64,000 nucleotides of DNA from Spinacia oleracea (GCF_020520425.1 NC_079488.1:90253285-90317284); one strand, 5' to 3'; counted from the first letter of the stretch, positions 1-13,646 are shown. The notes: generated by a model not told the origin, from the sequence alone. Numbers and translations: made by a program.

Positions 1-1480
1 CAACAATAATATCGTTTTGATCCTCAAGTGAGCTTAGAGATTTGTTCTGGTCTTGCTTTCTGTCCATTTATTTTTTTCAGCATCTTGATAGTTATGCATT
101 GATATGCCTTAGTGGCCATGTTTTCCACACACATACCTCATTTCCCGTAGTTGTTGTTCTTGTTGAAGTTTCCACTTTCTTGTTTTGAACTCTAAATTTC
201 TGAAACGTATTCTGATTGTTCTCTGAGGTTGCTTTCTTGAACTTGTCATTCTTAGGAACAGAAGATTCCACAAGGTTAGCTTTAACAAAAAGTTCATAGG
301 GAGAAGAATCCTTATCCTTTAGTCTGTTGGCTTCTTTAATCTTCACGTGGTTGAGCAATTCCTCTAGCAACATAACTTTCTTCTTATGTTTGAGATGGTG
401 GTGGTAGTTGGACCATGAATCAGGAATTCTCGATCAGAACATTGGCTTGAAGCACCTCGCACATCTTCATACCTTAGCTAGGATGTCAATGACTAGATTC
501 TCATACTCATGGACTTGATCCATGATTGACTTATCAAGTTATCATCAATAATCTTGAACTGCAACCACTTTTCAGTGTCATACTTCTTTTGCCGGCATCA
601 TCAGTCCCATTTTTCTTCTCTAAGGTCTCCCAAACTAAATTTGCTGACTTGTTATTATAAAAAGGTCAAATAGGACATTGGTCATATGACTGAGAAGATG
701 ACCTCTAACGATTATGTTATGTTTTTTATATTTTGCAATCCGACCATCTAGATCAGAAGGTGTAGCATTAGCAATAGAAATAGCATTTGGACGTGCAGTC
801 AGTTGTGAGGACATAATCAACCTCGAGTTGTTCGTAGAAGATTAGGAGCTTTTGAGCCCATCGCTTGTAATGCATACCATCTAATGCTTCTAGTTTAGAG
901 AGATCAAGAAGAGTTTTGAACAAGGATGAATCCTTGATCTGAAATTACAGTTGAAAATTTTGCTTCTAAATTGTTAGAGAAAGAGCTCTGCAAGATCAGT
1001 ATGTAGTTAGAAAGAAATGGTTAACAATGTGGGCCAAATAGTTTAATGTATTTGTGAAGCTGTAATATGTTAGAAACATTATCGTAGAAGCAAAATTCAC
1101 CCCGACTATGGTGCAATGGGATGTGGCTATGCCCCTCGAGATTTCACACAGCTATTTCCTCTAATGTGCACTCAAATAAGGGAAATTAAAAACTCATAAT
1201 GATGCTCAGAACTAAAGAGGAAAATTAGTAAAGAAGAGAGGAAGAAGATAGTTTTTCTCCGTATTTTTGTGGACAACAAAAGTCTATTCTAAAGCCTCAA
1301 AACACATCGTAACTGAAGAGTTAGTTTAGGAGAGAAATCTGTCAGATTAAACCAGAATTATAAACCATAAAGCTCTCTGATTTTAAGGTGGAAAATCAGG
1401 GGGCGTAAAATAAGGGACTATTACAGCATATTTAAAACAGAGTACAATAGACTTTGTAACTGAAGAGTTTTATATATCTG
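1..1480 (-). mobile_element. Copia-type LTR retrotransposon remnant, copy 1 (gag fragments and leader)
   Basis: Two broken minus-strand frames are visible. Positions 820-635 encode a gag N-terminus with the motif VRGHLLSHM followed by LFDLFI, and 373-92 encode a gag C-terminal part with EANRLKDKDSSPYEL. Both match, in order, parts of the longer gag frame at 19523-18915, so this is a second copy of the same family in the same orientation. The gag frame is interrupted by stops and frameshifts. The leader from about 830 to 1470 also resembles the leader of the second copy, including the shared string AGAAGCAAAATTCACCCC on the plus strand. The rest of the element lies left of the window. The right boundary is approximate and no LTR end or target duplication could be fixed. 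Confidence 0.8.
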
Positions 1481-2318
1481 AATTCTCAGTTTCATCATGC
1501 CCCTTCACCACAACCTCCATTTGCATTATATCCAACATCAACGTGGGATTTGTATCAATGAAAGTGGGAACATAAAATGTGGATCTTCAGCACTTCCTCT
1601 TAATACTTCTTATCTAGTCGCAGATATCTTCAATGGCATCATACCGAAGTACCTTGTAAGTTCGTGAAATTGTAGTCGTTAAATCCTTTGTCAATTACCA
1701 AAGTTCCTGTGGTTGTTCAAGATTGGCTTTTACCTTGTTAGTGACAACGGGAGAGGTCAATTTTTTTTCCTGAGGCGCAGACCAATTTGAATTCTCTGGA
1801 CCAGCAGCAGGGTACAAAACACTTCGATATTGTTATCCTTGCCTCTTATGTTTTGAAGAATATCTTTTGCTTGGTGATAGCTTAGCATCTGTCGAATCAC
1901 ATTATTTTCCTTGTTAATTTTTCGTAAGTAGCACTTCCATTGATCTCAAATCCAAAGCCAGAAATTTCCATTCCCAATTATACACCCGCTTTATGACATT
2001 CATTGATGATGCTTCTTATAATTGTTGTAACAAACTGTTAAACAATCAATTTTGTGTTGATTTGCTGCTCCTTAAAGAGACCAGTTATACAAGGAACCTT
2101 ATATATTTGGTTTAATTTTTTTTATTTATACTTCGATTCTAATTTCTTTCGCTTTCACTTTATTCATATTCTTATCCAAGCTCTACTTATATTCGTTTCA
2201 ACACAGTTCCTTTTTGGTTGTACATGCTGTTAGGAGCTCATGCGTTTTCGAACATATTCACTGAATGCTATAAACACTTGATTTACTAACTATAAATATA
2301 CTCTCTGTTCCTTTACAG
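1481..2318. other. unassigned stretch upstream of the first visible TPST exon
   Basis: No TPST coding sequence could be found here. In particular there is no HVPRTGG-like PAPS-binding motif, which should precede the first visible exon. A short minus-strand open stretch around 2020-1760 (GMEISGFGFEINGS and following residues) looks protein-like but I do not recognise it. The segment most likely represents intron plus a diverged repeat. It ends in a pyrimidine-rich acceptor at 2311-2318. Confidence 0.4.
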
Positions 2319-5300
2319 AACAGCACATTGCAGGTTGTTAGTTACTCACGATGATTACAGCATGATGACTAAGCTGCCTAAGGAGAAAACCTCAGTTGTG
2401 ACAATACTAAGAAACCCTGTTGATCGTGTATTCAGTACTTACGAATTTTCAATTGAGGTAGCCGCTAGATTTTTGGTGCATCCTAACTTGACTTCTTCCA
2501 TACAAATGGCTGGACATTTGCGAAAGAAAAACAATGTGGTTAGCACGCTAGATATTTGGCCGTGGAAGTATTTGGTTCCATGGATGAGAGAAGACCTATT
2601 TTCCAGGGTATGGCTTATATTGTTTCTCCTTTTATTTATATTCTTCAGTGAAAATTCATATATTCAGTGTCAAGGTTTATATTACCAATTAGCTTTGACT
2701 GCTTCAACTGTATTCCTGCCATTTCGAGCTTGTAATTTGCATAGGGAATTTTGGGGTATTGTTTGGAAGTTGCATTCTTATTCATAATAATAGATTTCAA
2801 GTTTAGTGCTCTTGCTGCTCAATAAAGGTTTCATCTGGGTTGACTTCCATTTCATTGCATTCTACAAGATTCATGTCTGAAAGGGGATAAAATCCTCTCC
2901 TCGTATGCTCTCTACTCCTTGTCTGGGTTGTTAATTACCCTGCATCCTGTGGTAGTGATTTAAATACTAGAAATGTTACTCCTAGTGAATTTGTGCATTA
3001 TTAGTGATGGTAGTGTAGATATTGACTGGTATTACCTTTAATAATGACACATACGAGTTTCTTTTGTTGCTTTGGTGTTAAATCATCCTTTGGCATGTGT
3101 TCAAAAATTCCCTCTTGAAAGATTGTTGGACACCTTTAGTGAGAATCAACAATTTCTACAGTACCATCAACAATTTCTACAGTACCTGTTTTAGCTTGGC
3201 ATTTTTCTGCTTACTGTTTTTTAAGGTTATTTTTATGATGGGTATATCCGTATATGTCAAGTGATTTGGTTGTTTTATAAATCAGAAAAACTTCCTTCTT
3301 TTTTGGAAATATTGCTCCCTCTTTATGCTCTCTTATAGTCTTATTTCATCAAGAAAGGCATTTAGCTTAGGTTTTACTTTCATAGTTGGTACGCTTTTGG
3401 ATTTTTTTTCGGTTAGAGATCCTTCAGACAACATATTCTTTTGCATTGTTGAGTAAACAAGTGGTTAACCTGAATGGGTATTTTACCAGTGAATTTGTAC
3501 TTATGTATCTATCGGAAGGGGAAAAGGGGAAAGGAAGAAGAAAAAGAAAGTAATGGACATATGTAACAGTGCTACTTTCATCAGTGACACATCAGGCTGT
3601 GAGAAGAGATTTTTAATGAAATTGCTGGCTGTGTCCTGCTCAAATTTAAAATATCCAATTCTTTATTGTAGAGCAAAAGGTCACGAACTAAATTTTCTTT
3701 CTTATTGAAGCTGTTTAGAACTTTGAACATCTGTTTCTAAATTTAGGTAAGGTAGTGATTACCTTGAGTTATTTTTGAAGTCGATGATGATCATTTTCAA
3801 GTGCTTTATAATGTTGGGATATGTGCTGAATGTAAACCCAGAATATTCAGATTAGATGCTCAAGTTCTTGATGATATTTTTCTTTGCTTAAATGGACAGA
3901 GAGATGCTAGGCTGAGTCGGAATCTAAATCTCGTTGAAAGTAAAAACTCATACGATATGGAACACTTTGCTATGCCGCTGCATCAATACATAAATGATCC
4001 AATTGCTTTGGACATCGTTCACAACGGGGCTACTTTTCAGGTATCCCTGCTTGGATCTTCATTGTCAACATTGTTCTTTTGTACAATGGTTATGTACTCT
4101 ATAATATTGTGATGGATATGATATGAGCCTCATTCTTCTTTCTAATAAGCCCCAAGACTTATGTCTTATGTGCAAATAAACCCCTTTAGTTTTAATTAAA
4201 GCAAATCAGCCCCATATCTTTCTAAATTGTGCAATTTAATTATTAAGTAGTATATTCCGGTTACTCTTAGTCTGAATACTTTAAAATCTACCGGAAAATC
4301 AGCTTTATGCGAAATACGAAATACATGTATTACAATTTTAATACGTAATTTATTTACTTTGTGTAGTTAAGAACTTGGTGTTGCTACTTCATGCTGTCAG
4401 TTCTTTTCTCTCTCTTTTTTTTGTGAATTTAGGGTTTTGTAATTATTAAAATTTAATATACTATGTATATTGTACTTGGAATGTACAAAAATTGTATAGC
4501 GTTAAATTTGGAGTTGTTTTCTAGCGAAATTAAAGATGTATAGTGGTTTCCAAGTTTAGATTGGCTGAAAATTTCATTTTGATGTGGATTGCACTAATTA
4601 CAAAACCTAAGGGGCAGATTTGCTTCAATTAAAAGACTAGGAGGGCTGGTTTGCACATAAGACATAAGTCTTGGGGCTTATTTTCCACAAAGGCCCTTAA
4701 TTAACTGAGTTTTTCAGGGTGCGCTGTGGAACTTTCTGATTTTGTTTTGCATATATAACCCAGATAGTACTTGGCCAAGGTTCAGAACTTTGCAACATAT
4801 ATGATTAGAACTTCTAGGGTATCAAAAACTAAGTAGTCCCCCATCCCCCATAGAACTTTCCATTTCTCACAAAATGATTATCCCAATTAAATTCCCAGTT
4901 CTCATTTTGAGTTGGGTTATAGTAAAAAATGAAAAAGAAAAAAAAATTGTTTTCAATCCTCCTACCACCCAGAAGTCTTAAACTATACAGTATACACACT
5001 AGTACGCTACCTTATTTTCATTTATCTTTAATCAACGAAACCCCATTACAATTTGTACCTTATTTTCATTTATCTTTAATCAACAAAACCCCATTACAGT
5101 CTATCTCCAAAATAGTTTGTAGGAATCTGATGCCTTTCTTGTACTCAGGAAAACTCTCTCCCCCCCCCCCCCCCCCAAGAAAAAGAAAAAGAAGCCATTA
5201 GGTGTTTTGTTGTCTTACTATTGGATTGCAGGCCTCTTTATGATACCCTGGTTGTGGACTTGTGGTGTATACTTTTTTGGGATGTGTGTGCTTCTGATTT

Positions 5301-8300
5301 CATATTTTTGTTGCCATTGTAATTAAAGCATCTCTCCAACCGACTACAGGTTGCAGGACTAACAAATAATTCAAAGTTAGAGGAGTCGCATGAAGTGCGT
5401 ACTTGTGTGCAGAAGTATGATTCTCTGGGTGATTCTGTGCTTGATGTGGCAAAGGTAGCATGGTCAATTATGCTCTTGGATGTTTTGTCACTCATTCCAT
5501 TAAGAGTATACACCTTTAGCAGCCTTATGTGCTCTAATATTTTATTTTTTTCCCAAAACATTCAGAGGAGGTTGGACAATATGTTATATGTTGGACTAAC
5601 TGAAGACCATAAAGGATCTGCGACAACATTCGCACATGTTGTTGGTGCACAGGTCATTTCTCAGTTGGTAGAATCAAATTCTAGCATGGAACATCAAGCT
5701 ATGAATATAACAGGTCAGTTATACTGAAAAATATTTCTCTAATTCTGTAGTACTGAGGTTACAAAATAAGCAAATTTAGCCTTTTTAAACCAGAGGGTCG
5801 GTCGGTTGAGGCCCGAGGGGTGCCTTCTTGGTAATTCTCTTACTCTGGACCCTCTGATGAAATAACTAACTAACTGTATAACCTTTAGCTTCTAGTACAT
5901 ATGCCTGTCATTCCAAATATAAGACACTAGGAATTCCAGATAACTAGGATGATATCTATCCTCTGATTTCTACTCCTTTAAATCCTCTTCCACCCCATCT
6001 GGTAGGTTTTTATCCCTGCACATAATCCGTGGCCTATTGAGCACCGTTTCTGTGCATTTCCAAGTTTCCAACTATCTTTCCCAGCGAAAAATAAGTGAGA
6101 TATGGTCTTAGAATTGTTTCTAATCAAAAGATTGTTTGGCCCTATTTAGAACAGCCTTTCCTTGTTTTTAATCTGTTTTGCATCATTAACCAACATATGA
6201 AGCTTCATTTAGGAATAATTAGTTTATACAAACCGAATTGGCCCACTGAACCTTGTCTTTGTTACCCTTTTTGCTAGTAGTAACTAGTAACCACAAGCAG
6301 TGGTATAAGCCAATATAGGATGATCAACCCATCATTTCAAATAAATTCAAGCTAAAGTTTATTCTTCAATGTAAACATGGTTCTACCATTGAATGGACAT
6401 AAATACCAACCTACTAAGCCACAAAAAATATTCCGGAGACGATGGTGGTGAATCCACCTTACTAAGAGCTTATGTTCTTTTGATCTATCTGCCAAACATA
6501 TATCTCCACAGCTGAAATACTCTAGGTCACAATTTCTGATTCTCAGCCCTTCACACTTTTAGATCTGCATACAAGATCAGATGTGATTTGATTCCTAAAG
6601 GAGGTGTCTTGCACATGGCATTGGTTGTATCCATAATCATTTTAGGCAAGACAAATATGTGGCTAATAGACATTAGTACTTAACATCAAATATGAGCAGA
6701 GAGGTGATTAGAGTCAAGTGTCATGGTCTGAGTGTCTTGACACCGGATTGTGTGGCACACTCTTGCCTATTTGACGGCAAGGGTGCAAAGCGGAAAGGGC
6801 TTGTGTGCATGTAGTGATACAAACTAATGTTCAATTTGAGAAGGGACATATTTGCATATTGGCGTCTAGAGTGAGGGACGAGGGTAGATCGGGCGCTTGT
6901 GTGCACTTAGCAGACACAATTAGACCGATGACAAGGAGCGAGTATCTTTTGAGCGCCTAAAATGCAAGGGTCGAGAGGGTCGGATAGCACTCAGTCAACA
7001 ACAAGGCAATTCATATGCTAGGTAGAGAACTTTGATTTCATCATTCATCTCCCTCTAGAGAGGCATGCTTTGAAAATACAATAAATTTCCAGTGGTTCAC
7101 AGGGTTGAGAGAAACATAATAATTGAGTTTGAAGCCTAGAAAACCTTCAGAAAAGTCCTAGAAAGCGGACATTAAGGGGAAATACAAGGTAAGGAAGGTC
7201 GGACTCTTAACACCTAGCATCTGGCTTTTGGTTTTTCTATGTCTCCTGTATGACTCTTGTCTAAACATGAGTAGGTTGACTCTAGATAATTACTTATGTT
7301 AAGTCATGTAGAAAAGGTTGGCACCCTTGAACATCTACAGAAACATTGCCCAAAGTGAATCCAAAGTCAAAAAAACAAAAAAGCGAAATATAAGAGGCCA
7401 AGATGTTTTTCTATTTATCTGTACTGGAGATTAACAAAATAGAGGGTGGGCTTATTGTGATTGGCATTGGCACTCAATCCGGTGAAAGCATAAACAGTAG
7501 TAAAACCCTTGAGCATTGATATATTGAAGGTATACCCTTTGAGTGCTAGATTTTAGTTGAAATATTGATAAATTTAGATAGATATTCGTGATATTTCCTT
7601 ACTAGAATTTGACCTTGGCTTTTTCACCAAAGCTTTTCCACTGAACCAAAAGAAGGATTAAATTTCTCTTGCCTTTGGTGCCAGGTGAATGATTTCCTGC
7701 CAACTTGATCCTCCACAAAAATGATGGGTTTACTCCATCACAAAATGTTTGCCTTTTGGGGTTATTGACTCACAACGTTGTGAATCACAAATTTCAAAGG
7801 TGACAAATATTTCGAGTTGGAGGGAATTTGTCATTTCACCTTGCTTCAAGATACAATTGAAACTTGGATATGGAGCATATTTCCTTTTGGGAAGAAGGGT
7901 TTTTTTTTTGGAGGGGCAAACAAATAATCCATACAACTTTGATAGAGGTATATGCAAGTATAAACTCAATTCCATGTAGTCCCAAGTTCTATTAACCTGT
8001 TATCATATTATGTAATATTAGGGGGACTAAGGCATATTGGAGTTTATACTCAAAAGGATTGGTTCTGACTCTATTTAACAATTCTGCAGAACAAAATTCA
8101 CTTGCAGAGTCTGAATCTCAAATTGGTCAACACAAGGTTAGTAGTAATAGTACATTTTGTCCTGCATTAAAAAACATATGTATTCTGATGCTTCATGCTG
8201 CCTGTTCTACAGGCTGATGATAACCTGATAAAGGTTTTACCAAATGCGGTTAGAGAGGTCAAAAGAAGTGTAAGCTTACTTGTATAAGACTGATCGGCTG

Positions 8301-10529
8301 GTCGCTTGATTATTTGATCGTCCTTGTTGAGTCATATTCGATAGAACTTATTGTGTTTCATCCATTTAGAAGATGACTGTTGGAAATCTTATGGAAGCTT
8401 ACGAATCATGCATTACTCATTTGCGGAAGTCGCAGTCACAGCGGCGAATTAATTCTCTGAAGAGAATATCCCCAGTGAACTATACAAAAGAGGTGTGTAG
8501 CAGTCATTTGGTTTATGTTCTACTTTCGATTAACATAGAATTTTACTTGGGCAAGGAAATATGCATCGTATAAAAGGTTTCAAAGATGCAAGATAATTTA
8601 TGCCATCCTGTTGGACCATGGAAAGATGATGACTAACTTCTGTGTTTACTTTCAGTTTTACTATGAGCAAATTATTGTGTGAACCGTGAATTAACAGTGT
8701 TGGTCGTAGACATATACTTATACTGACACTGTGGAGTCTAACATTACAGGCACGCCACCAGGTACCAGAATCAATGATTGAACAGATAATTTCACTGAAT
8801 AGACTTGATATGGAGCTTTACAAGTATGCTCAGAATATCTTTGCTGGGCAGCATGAACAGACAGTGCAAAAGTTGGTGAGTGCTGTAATCTGAGTCTCTT
8901 CTCATCCAAAGTATAAACTTATTTTGAACAAAAAGAAACCAAAAAATGTTATCCATTTCCATTACGTTAAGCTCGCTTTTTTCAATGGGGTTTATCTTAT
9001 CTAGGATAAGAGCAGAGGGGTTTAGAGATTTATAACATGCATATCTGAGCTATCCAAATAACTGACTCTTTCTCAGAGCAGTCATGGTGTAATTTTTTAC
9101 TTCTGCTAATTTTATGCCTTTGGCTTTATTATGCACTATCCTTGATTTCATTCTTTGCAAGCTGGCTTTTACATATATGTGTCATGTGGTTGGGTTTTAT
9201 TGGTAATAGTGAACCTAGAATATAGACACTTCTGCTAATTGGTATGTTGCCTTTTGCTTAAGCGTTCTCTCAGGAGCCTCAGGCTTTGAGTTCAAAAGTA
9301 ATACACACAACAGGGTTTGCTTAAGAATTTTCAAATGACAAAAAAAATTATGTCATTTTGAATTACACATTTATGGGCCTTTAACATTCATTTAAGGATT
9401 TGGGTCAATTCTAGAATTTCAAGTTCTTTGGTTACCAAACACCTTATTTCATCAATTCCAGAATTTCAAATGAAATGCTTGCATCCAAACACACCACCAA
9501 GTTATTCACAAATTTAACTAAATTCGTGATCAATTATTATGAAATTCAACTTGTACACTTCGTTATTGAATTCATTCGGTACGAATTTAATTTTGTTTCT
9601 TTCTTCTCTGGAACACCCATTCTCACTCATCAAGAATACCCATTATTCCTCCTCAAATAGACTCCATTGAACCTCCGAGGTCAAACTCAACAAAGTTCTT
9701 CATAAATTCAACAAATTTATTTATCAAGTTTCATGAAATTCTAGTTAAGGATGAATTCAAGAGATATGAATTCAATTTTGTTTCTCTTTCAATAAGAAGA
9801 CCCACTTTCTCTACTCAAGAAGAATGCACATTCTTTCTCTTCTAGTTCACTCTATTGAAACTTCAAAACAAAATTCAATGAAGTTCCTTAAATATAATTC
9901 AAAAAATATCTTTAAATTCAATGTAACTCTTGACAAAATTAACAAATCTAACGAAAATTTTCATCATTTTTATTAAAAAAAAAAAAACTAGTCTTGTTTA
10001 TGTTGAAAATTTTCATCAATTTTTTAAAAAAACTAGTCTTTTTCAATTTTCATCAATTTCCCTCCCCTATATATATACATATATATTTCTTCCCAGTTAA
10101 TATCATTGAGTATGAGCTCTACTAAGACTTCATTTTTCAGCATGAAGAACAGCTTCTTTTTTTTTTTTTTGAGGGGATTTAATTGCGGCTTTTTCTTTTG
10201 AGGGGACTGACGAGAGGCTTGAATGTTGAATTCTAGATTAACATTCTCGACCTTGAAATCTTCACTCTGTTTGACAATTTTATTGATGCTGGTGAAAATA
10301 TGAGTTTAGCTAATGCAGGCTTTGTTGGTTGCAAATTTTAGTGTTCATTCTCTAATGTAAAGACGAATCTATGTTCAAGTTGCAGGAAAGACAAAACAGC
10401 ATCCTGATCAACTCATTTATGACTCCGCATTGGGAAAATATTTCGTTAATCATGACCATCGTTTTGGTGGTTGTTGCTATATTATTGTTTGTAAATGCAA
10501 GAAGAAGAATGTCTAAAGTTAAGGTATGA
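2319..10529 (+). CDS. TPST: Tyrosylprotein sulfotransferase, plant type (TPST), 5'-partial, nine exons visible
   Basis: Exons joined by GT-AG introns are 2319-2607, 3900-4040, 5350-5454, 5566-5713, 8090-8136, 8213-8269, 8370-8492, 8750-8875 and 10386-10529 (stop TGA). They keep one frame for 392 residues. The plant enzyme transfers sulfate from PAPS to tyrosines of secreted peptides (RGF, PSK, PSY families) in the Golgi. Evidence: a heparan-sulfotransferase-like segment with TILRNPVDRVFSTYEF (the 3'-phosphate-binding Arg and Ser), then TLDIWPWKYLVPWMRED, DIVHNGATFQVAGLTNNS and LDNMLYVGLTEDH. The C-terminus has a membrane helix (residues from ISLIMTIVLVVV) and a short basic tail, as expected for the type I plant enzyme. 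Arabidopsis TPST is about 500 residues, so roughly 105 N-terminal residues (signal peptide and 5'-phosphosulfate loop) are missing. They may lie beyond the left edge, past the Copia insertion, or be lost. Confidence 0.93.
3142..3186. repeat. short tandem duplication in TPST intron
   Basis: A unit of about 21 bases beginning ATCAACAATTTCTACAGTA occurs twice head to tail inside the intron between 2607 and 3900. It is probably replication slippage and has no visible function. Confidence 0.7.
4144..4683. mobile_element. MITE with long terminal inverted repeats, inside TPST intron
   Basis: The left end reads AATAAGCCCCAAGACTTATG and the right end is its inverse, CATAAGTCTTGGGGCTTATT. The inverted similarity continues for about 70 bases on each side, through ATTAAAGCAAATC on the left and its counterpart on the right. 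The interior is AT-rich and noncoding. The element is about 540 bp and sits in the intron between exons 3900-4040 and 5350-5454. No clear target duplication is visible, so the superfamily is uncertain; long TIRs suggest a Mutator-like or foldback element. Confidence 0.85.
5008..5098. repeat. two-copy 48-bp tandem repeat in TPST intron
   Basis: The unit starts TACCTTATTTTCATTTATCT and ends in a CCCCATTACA block. It occurs at 5008 and again at 5056 with few changes. The core ATCTTTAATCA-CAAAACCCC also occurs near 23495-23515 in intron 1 of the SAPS gene, so it probably belongs to a dispersed repeat. Confidence 0.7.
5160..5176. repeat. poly-C homopolymer (17 C)
   Basis: An uninterrupted run of 17 C lies in the TPST intron just before an A-rich stretch. 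It may be a homopolymer expansion or an assembly-sensitive site. Confidence 0.95.
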
Positions 10530-13424
10530 TATGTTTGTAAACATAGATGTTAAGAAAGGTTTATAGTGAAAGGAACAGCTGCCACTCTACAGTCCAGTAC
10601 CTGTTCATTTCGTGTAACTTGTGCTGGTCGGTTCGGCAACTTTGAAGGGACAGAAACTATGAACGATACAAGATGATTAGTACGGCAACTGGAAATATGA
10701 TTGTTTTAGCTTTGAGATGCTTACTTTTTGCCATTATATCACTGCAAATATAAAGGTATATCTGCAGCAAACATTGGCATATTCTTTTCTAGTTAAATCT
10801 AACTGGGAGATTGTAATGTTCTCATACTTGGGTATATCACAGAATATCGAGAGATTGAAAGGTCCGGGTTTAGACATGGAGAAACTAGTCTTGTAAGTTG
10901 GGGTAAACTGTTACTTTTTTTTTTTGCCAGTTGGCATTTTATTATGAACTTGAAAATCCCAAATTGTATAACAAATGTTGAAAGAAAAAGTTTAATTTTT
11001 AAATTAAGCGAGTTAACTCAGGGCTCGTTTGCTATCATTGTCAGTTTTCAATTTTTGGTTTAAAAGTGATTTAAATTGAATAAAGAACTAAAATAGAGTC
11101 ATACTTATAGTAATCATATTGATTTTGAAAATGATAACAAAATAATGGAAATTACTTTTTGTGTTTTTCATATTTAGGTTTTTAATTTTGTAAAAAATAC
11201 TTAGTAGAAAACGGGAAACAAAAAACGATTTCCGAACGAGACCTCAACTATCATGTCCATATAAAACATAACAAACGTATTAATATTTTTAGTGATAGAT
11301 TAGAGTGGACGAGTAGTAAGTTACTAACAGTGAAATGCGCATTGAATTTTGGCAAATTTGTCAAAAAAGACCTTTTATAACCCAAAATTTGCTAGAAAAG
11401 ACCTTATACAATCTTTTTTGTGATATTACACCTTAATATAAATATGTTTTGCAAAGACAACCTAAGGGAAGTTTTCGACAGTTGACTTGCACGTGTGGCT
11501 TCATTTTGCTACATTTTCAACAAAACACATTGTTGAAGTGATGTTTATTTTGGTAATGCTCACTTTTGATATATTGTGTCGTGTTTAAGAGAAGTTGTTT
11601 CGTTTCCACTAAACATGCTCGTTTTTACAAGTTAACATGTAAAATGAAGCCACACGTACTGCTCACGTGTAAGTCAATGGCTGGAAAAACTCACTCAATG
11701 CCTAAAACTTTTTATGGCTCGTTTTTACAAGTTATTGTTTTAAATCTCAGGGGTAATTGGTGCATTTTAGAAAGTTTAGGGGTATTTAGTGCATTAAGGC
11801 AAAACTCAGGATCATTTCATAAAAAATCCAATTAATTTTCCGTTATTTGGTTTGATGAAAGGAGTGAGGGGAAAAGAAAGAGAAATTATTTGACAACTTT
11901 TAATTTTCTCTTTCCTTCCTAATTCCCCACTTTTGGTAGGAAAGGAAAAGGGAAAATTTATTAATGATGTATTCCTCCGTCCATCAAATCCAATTTAATT
12001 TCTAGAACCAAACATGAAAACCCATATTTTTCTTTTCCTTCCGATTCTCTTCTACCAAACAAATCCTAATGCATTAAGGGGTAACAAAAGTTAAACTAAA
12101 AAAAATAAGGTAATTGAAGGTGATGATGAGGGAATGAAGTGGTGGCAAAGAAAACAAGCTAGTTTTAGCAAGAAGAAAATAAAAGTAAAGGGGGAACAAA
12201 TACCCTCATCATGGGGGGAATAGTTACCCACCATTCCACTAGGGTGATTATTACACTCATTTGGGGTAATAACTTACCCCTTCCTCCCTTCTCCTCACAA
12301 CACCACCACTACCACAACTTCTCATCACAATACCACCACACCATCCTCCTTGTAACCACCTCAATTCACCTTCATTGTCCTTTCTATTAAGGTAATTTGA
12401 CTTTTATTACCACCTAATTCATTACACCCAATCCAAACATGCCCTTAAAGTTATCAGGTACATTTAATAAAAACATTCATATTATCCTGTTCTAGGGAAA
12501 AAAACGACTGAAATCGCTCAGCATTAACAAAGGTTCACAGCATCAACACATCATCTGCTATATATATACATGTAAACCAGGTATTGAATGTTTACATGTT
12601 ATAGACAATCAGTAGAAGAGGCAAAGTACAAGTACTGAATGATTACATGTTATAGACAATCAGTAGAAGAGGCAAAGTACAAGTACTGAATGATTACATG
12701 TTTTAGACAATCACATATCTTAGAATGCACTTCTACTGTCACTCCACAATCAAGGCGAGAGGCTATTGCAACTTATTTGCTCACTGAACACAGTAATAAT
12801 TCATCTTTGGTTATAGAATTAGTAAAAAACAATACGTTCATGCCTGGAGCTCCATCAGCCTGCATAAAGAATATGAGAAAATAAGAATTAACTAACAAAT
12901 ACTTGGTACTACGCAACGCAAGAGCCATCGATTATACATGATAGCCAAGCCCCCTAATTCAAACAACTACAATATCAAAATACTTCAAACTCACATCTCT
13001 ATTTGAACTAGTTTGGGACAGGTAATAAAGTGATCTCTATTTGAAAGAGTTTGGGATAATCACAGGGTCACTTAATGATTCAACTCCAAATTTGTTAGCA
13101 ACAGTGACTTTAGAAAATAATCCATTTCGTTACTCATAAAAATAACCCACAGAAATCCCTACTATTTCCAGAATTCCCTACTATATCCAGAAAACCAATT
13201 GTAACCAGAATTGCAAAAAATCATAATCCACCAATCACAAACAAAATTCCACAATTTCAAATAGCAATTCCCAGCAATCCAAAGTTAACAAACATTCAAA
13301 GTATCAATAAAAAAACAATCAAACATCAAGCAAAAACACTCAAAAATTAACATGAAAATTTTACTCAAAAACAACATAAAGCGAGTGAGAAAAAGAGTAA
13401 CAACCTTGAAGAAGAAGAAGGTGA
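10530..13424. other. TPST-UBL5 tail-to-tail intergenic region
   Basis: The region contains the TPST 3' UTR (to roughly 10780), then AT-rich DNA without a supported gene. Around 11340-11850 and 11830-12450 the text resembles degenerate transposon ends, but no clean inverted ends or target duplications could be defined. The part from 12700 to 13424 is the likely 3' UTR and downstream flank of UBL5. Confidence 0.5.
12591..12712. repeat. 51-bp tandem repeat, 2.4 copies
   Basis: The unit begins ATTACATGTTATAGACAATC and ends AGTACTGAATG. Complete copies are 12591-12641 and 12642-12692, and a partial third begins at 12693. Copies are nearly identical, so the duplication is recent. It lies downstream of UBL5. 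Confidence 0.9.
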
Positions 13425-13646
13425 TCAATTGTAGTAGAGCTCGAGACCCATGCCATCATGAATCTCGTAATCCTTGAGCGTGATATGATCCTTGTAAATT
13501 GTGTACCACTTCTGAATTCGTATCTTTTCAGAGCGAGTACCAGTCTGAGCAGCAACAAGCTTCTTCAAGTCTCCAATGGTGTCATCTTCGTTGCACTTTA
13601 CACGCACTTTCTTCCCCAACCTGTCGTTCAACACCACCTCAATCAT
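13425..13646 (-). CDS. UBL5: Ubiquitin-like protein 5 (UBL5/Hub1)
   Basis: This is a single intronless frame of 73 codons, the exact usual length of UBL5/Hub1. The protein starts [18 protein letters not shown], contains [14 protein letters not shown] and [15 protein letters not shown], and ends in the diagnostic double tyrosine LELYYN with no C-terminal diglycine. UBL5 is a beta-grasp ubiquitin-like protein that binds partners noncovalently. In other eukaryotes it acts with the spliceosome through the HIND element of Snu66 and in mitochondrial stress signalling; that is family knowledge. The start is the only Met that gives the full fold. Upstream, within about 180 bases, lies a TIR element that may now form part of the distal promoter. 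The gene is tail to tail with TPST. Confidence 0.97.
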   Translation of the reverse strand: MIEVVLNDRLGKKVRVKCNEDDTIGDLKKLVAAQTGTRSEKIRIQKWYTIYKDHITLKDYEIHDGMGLELYYN

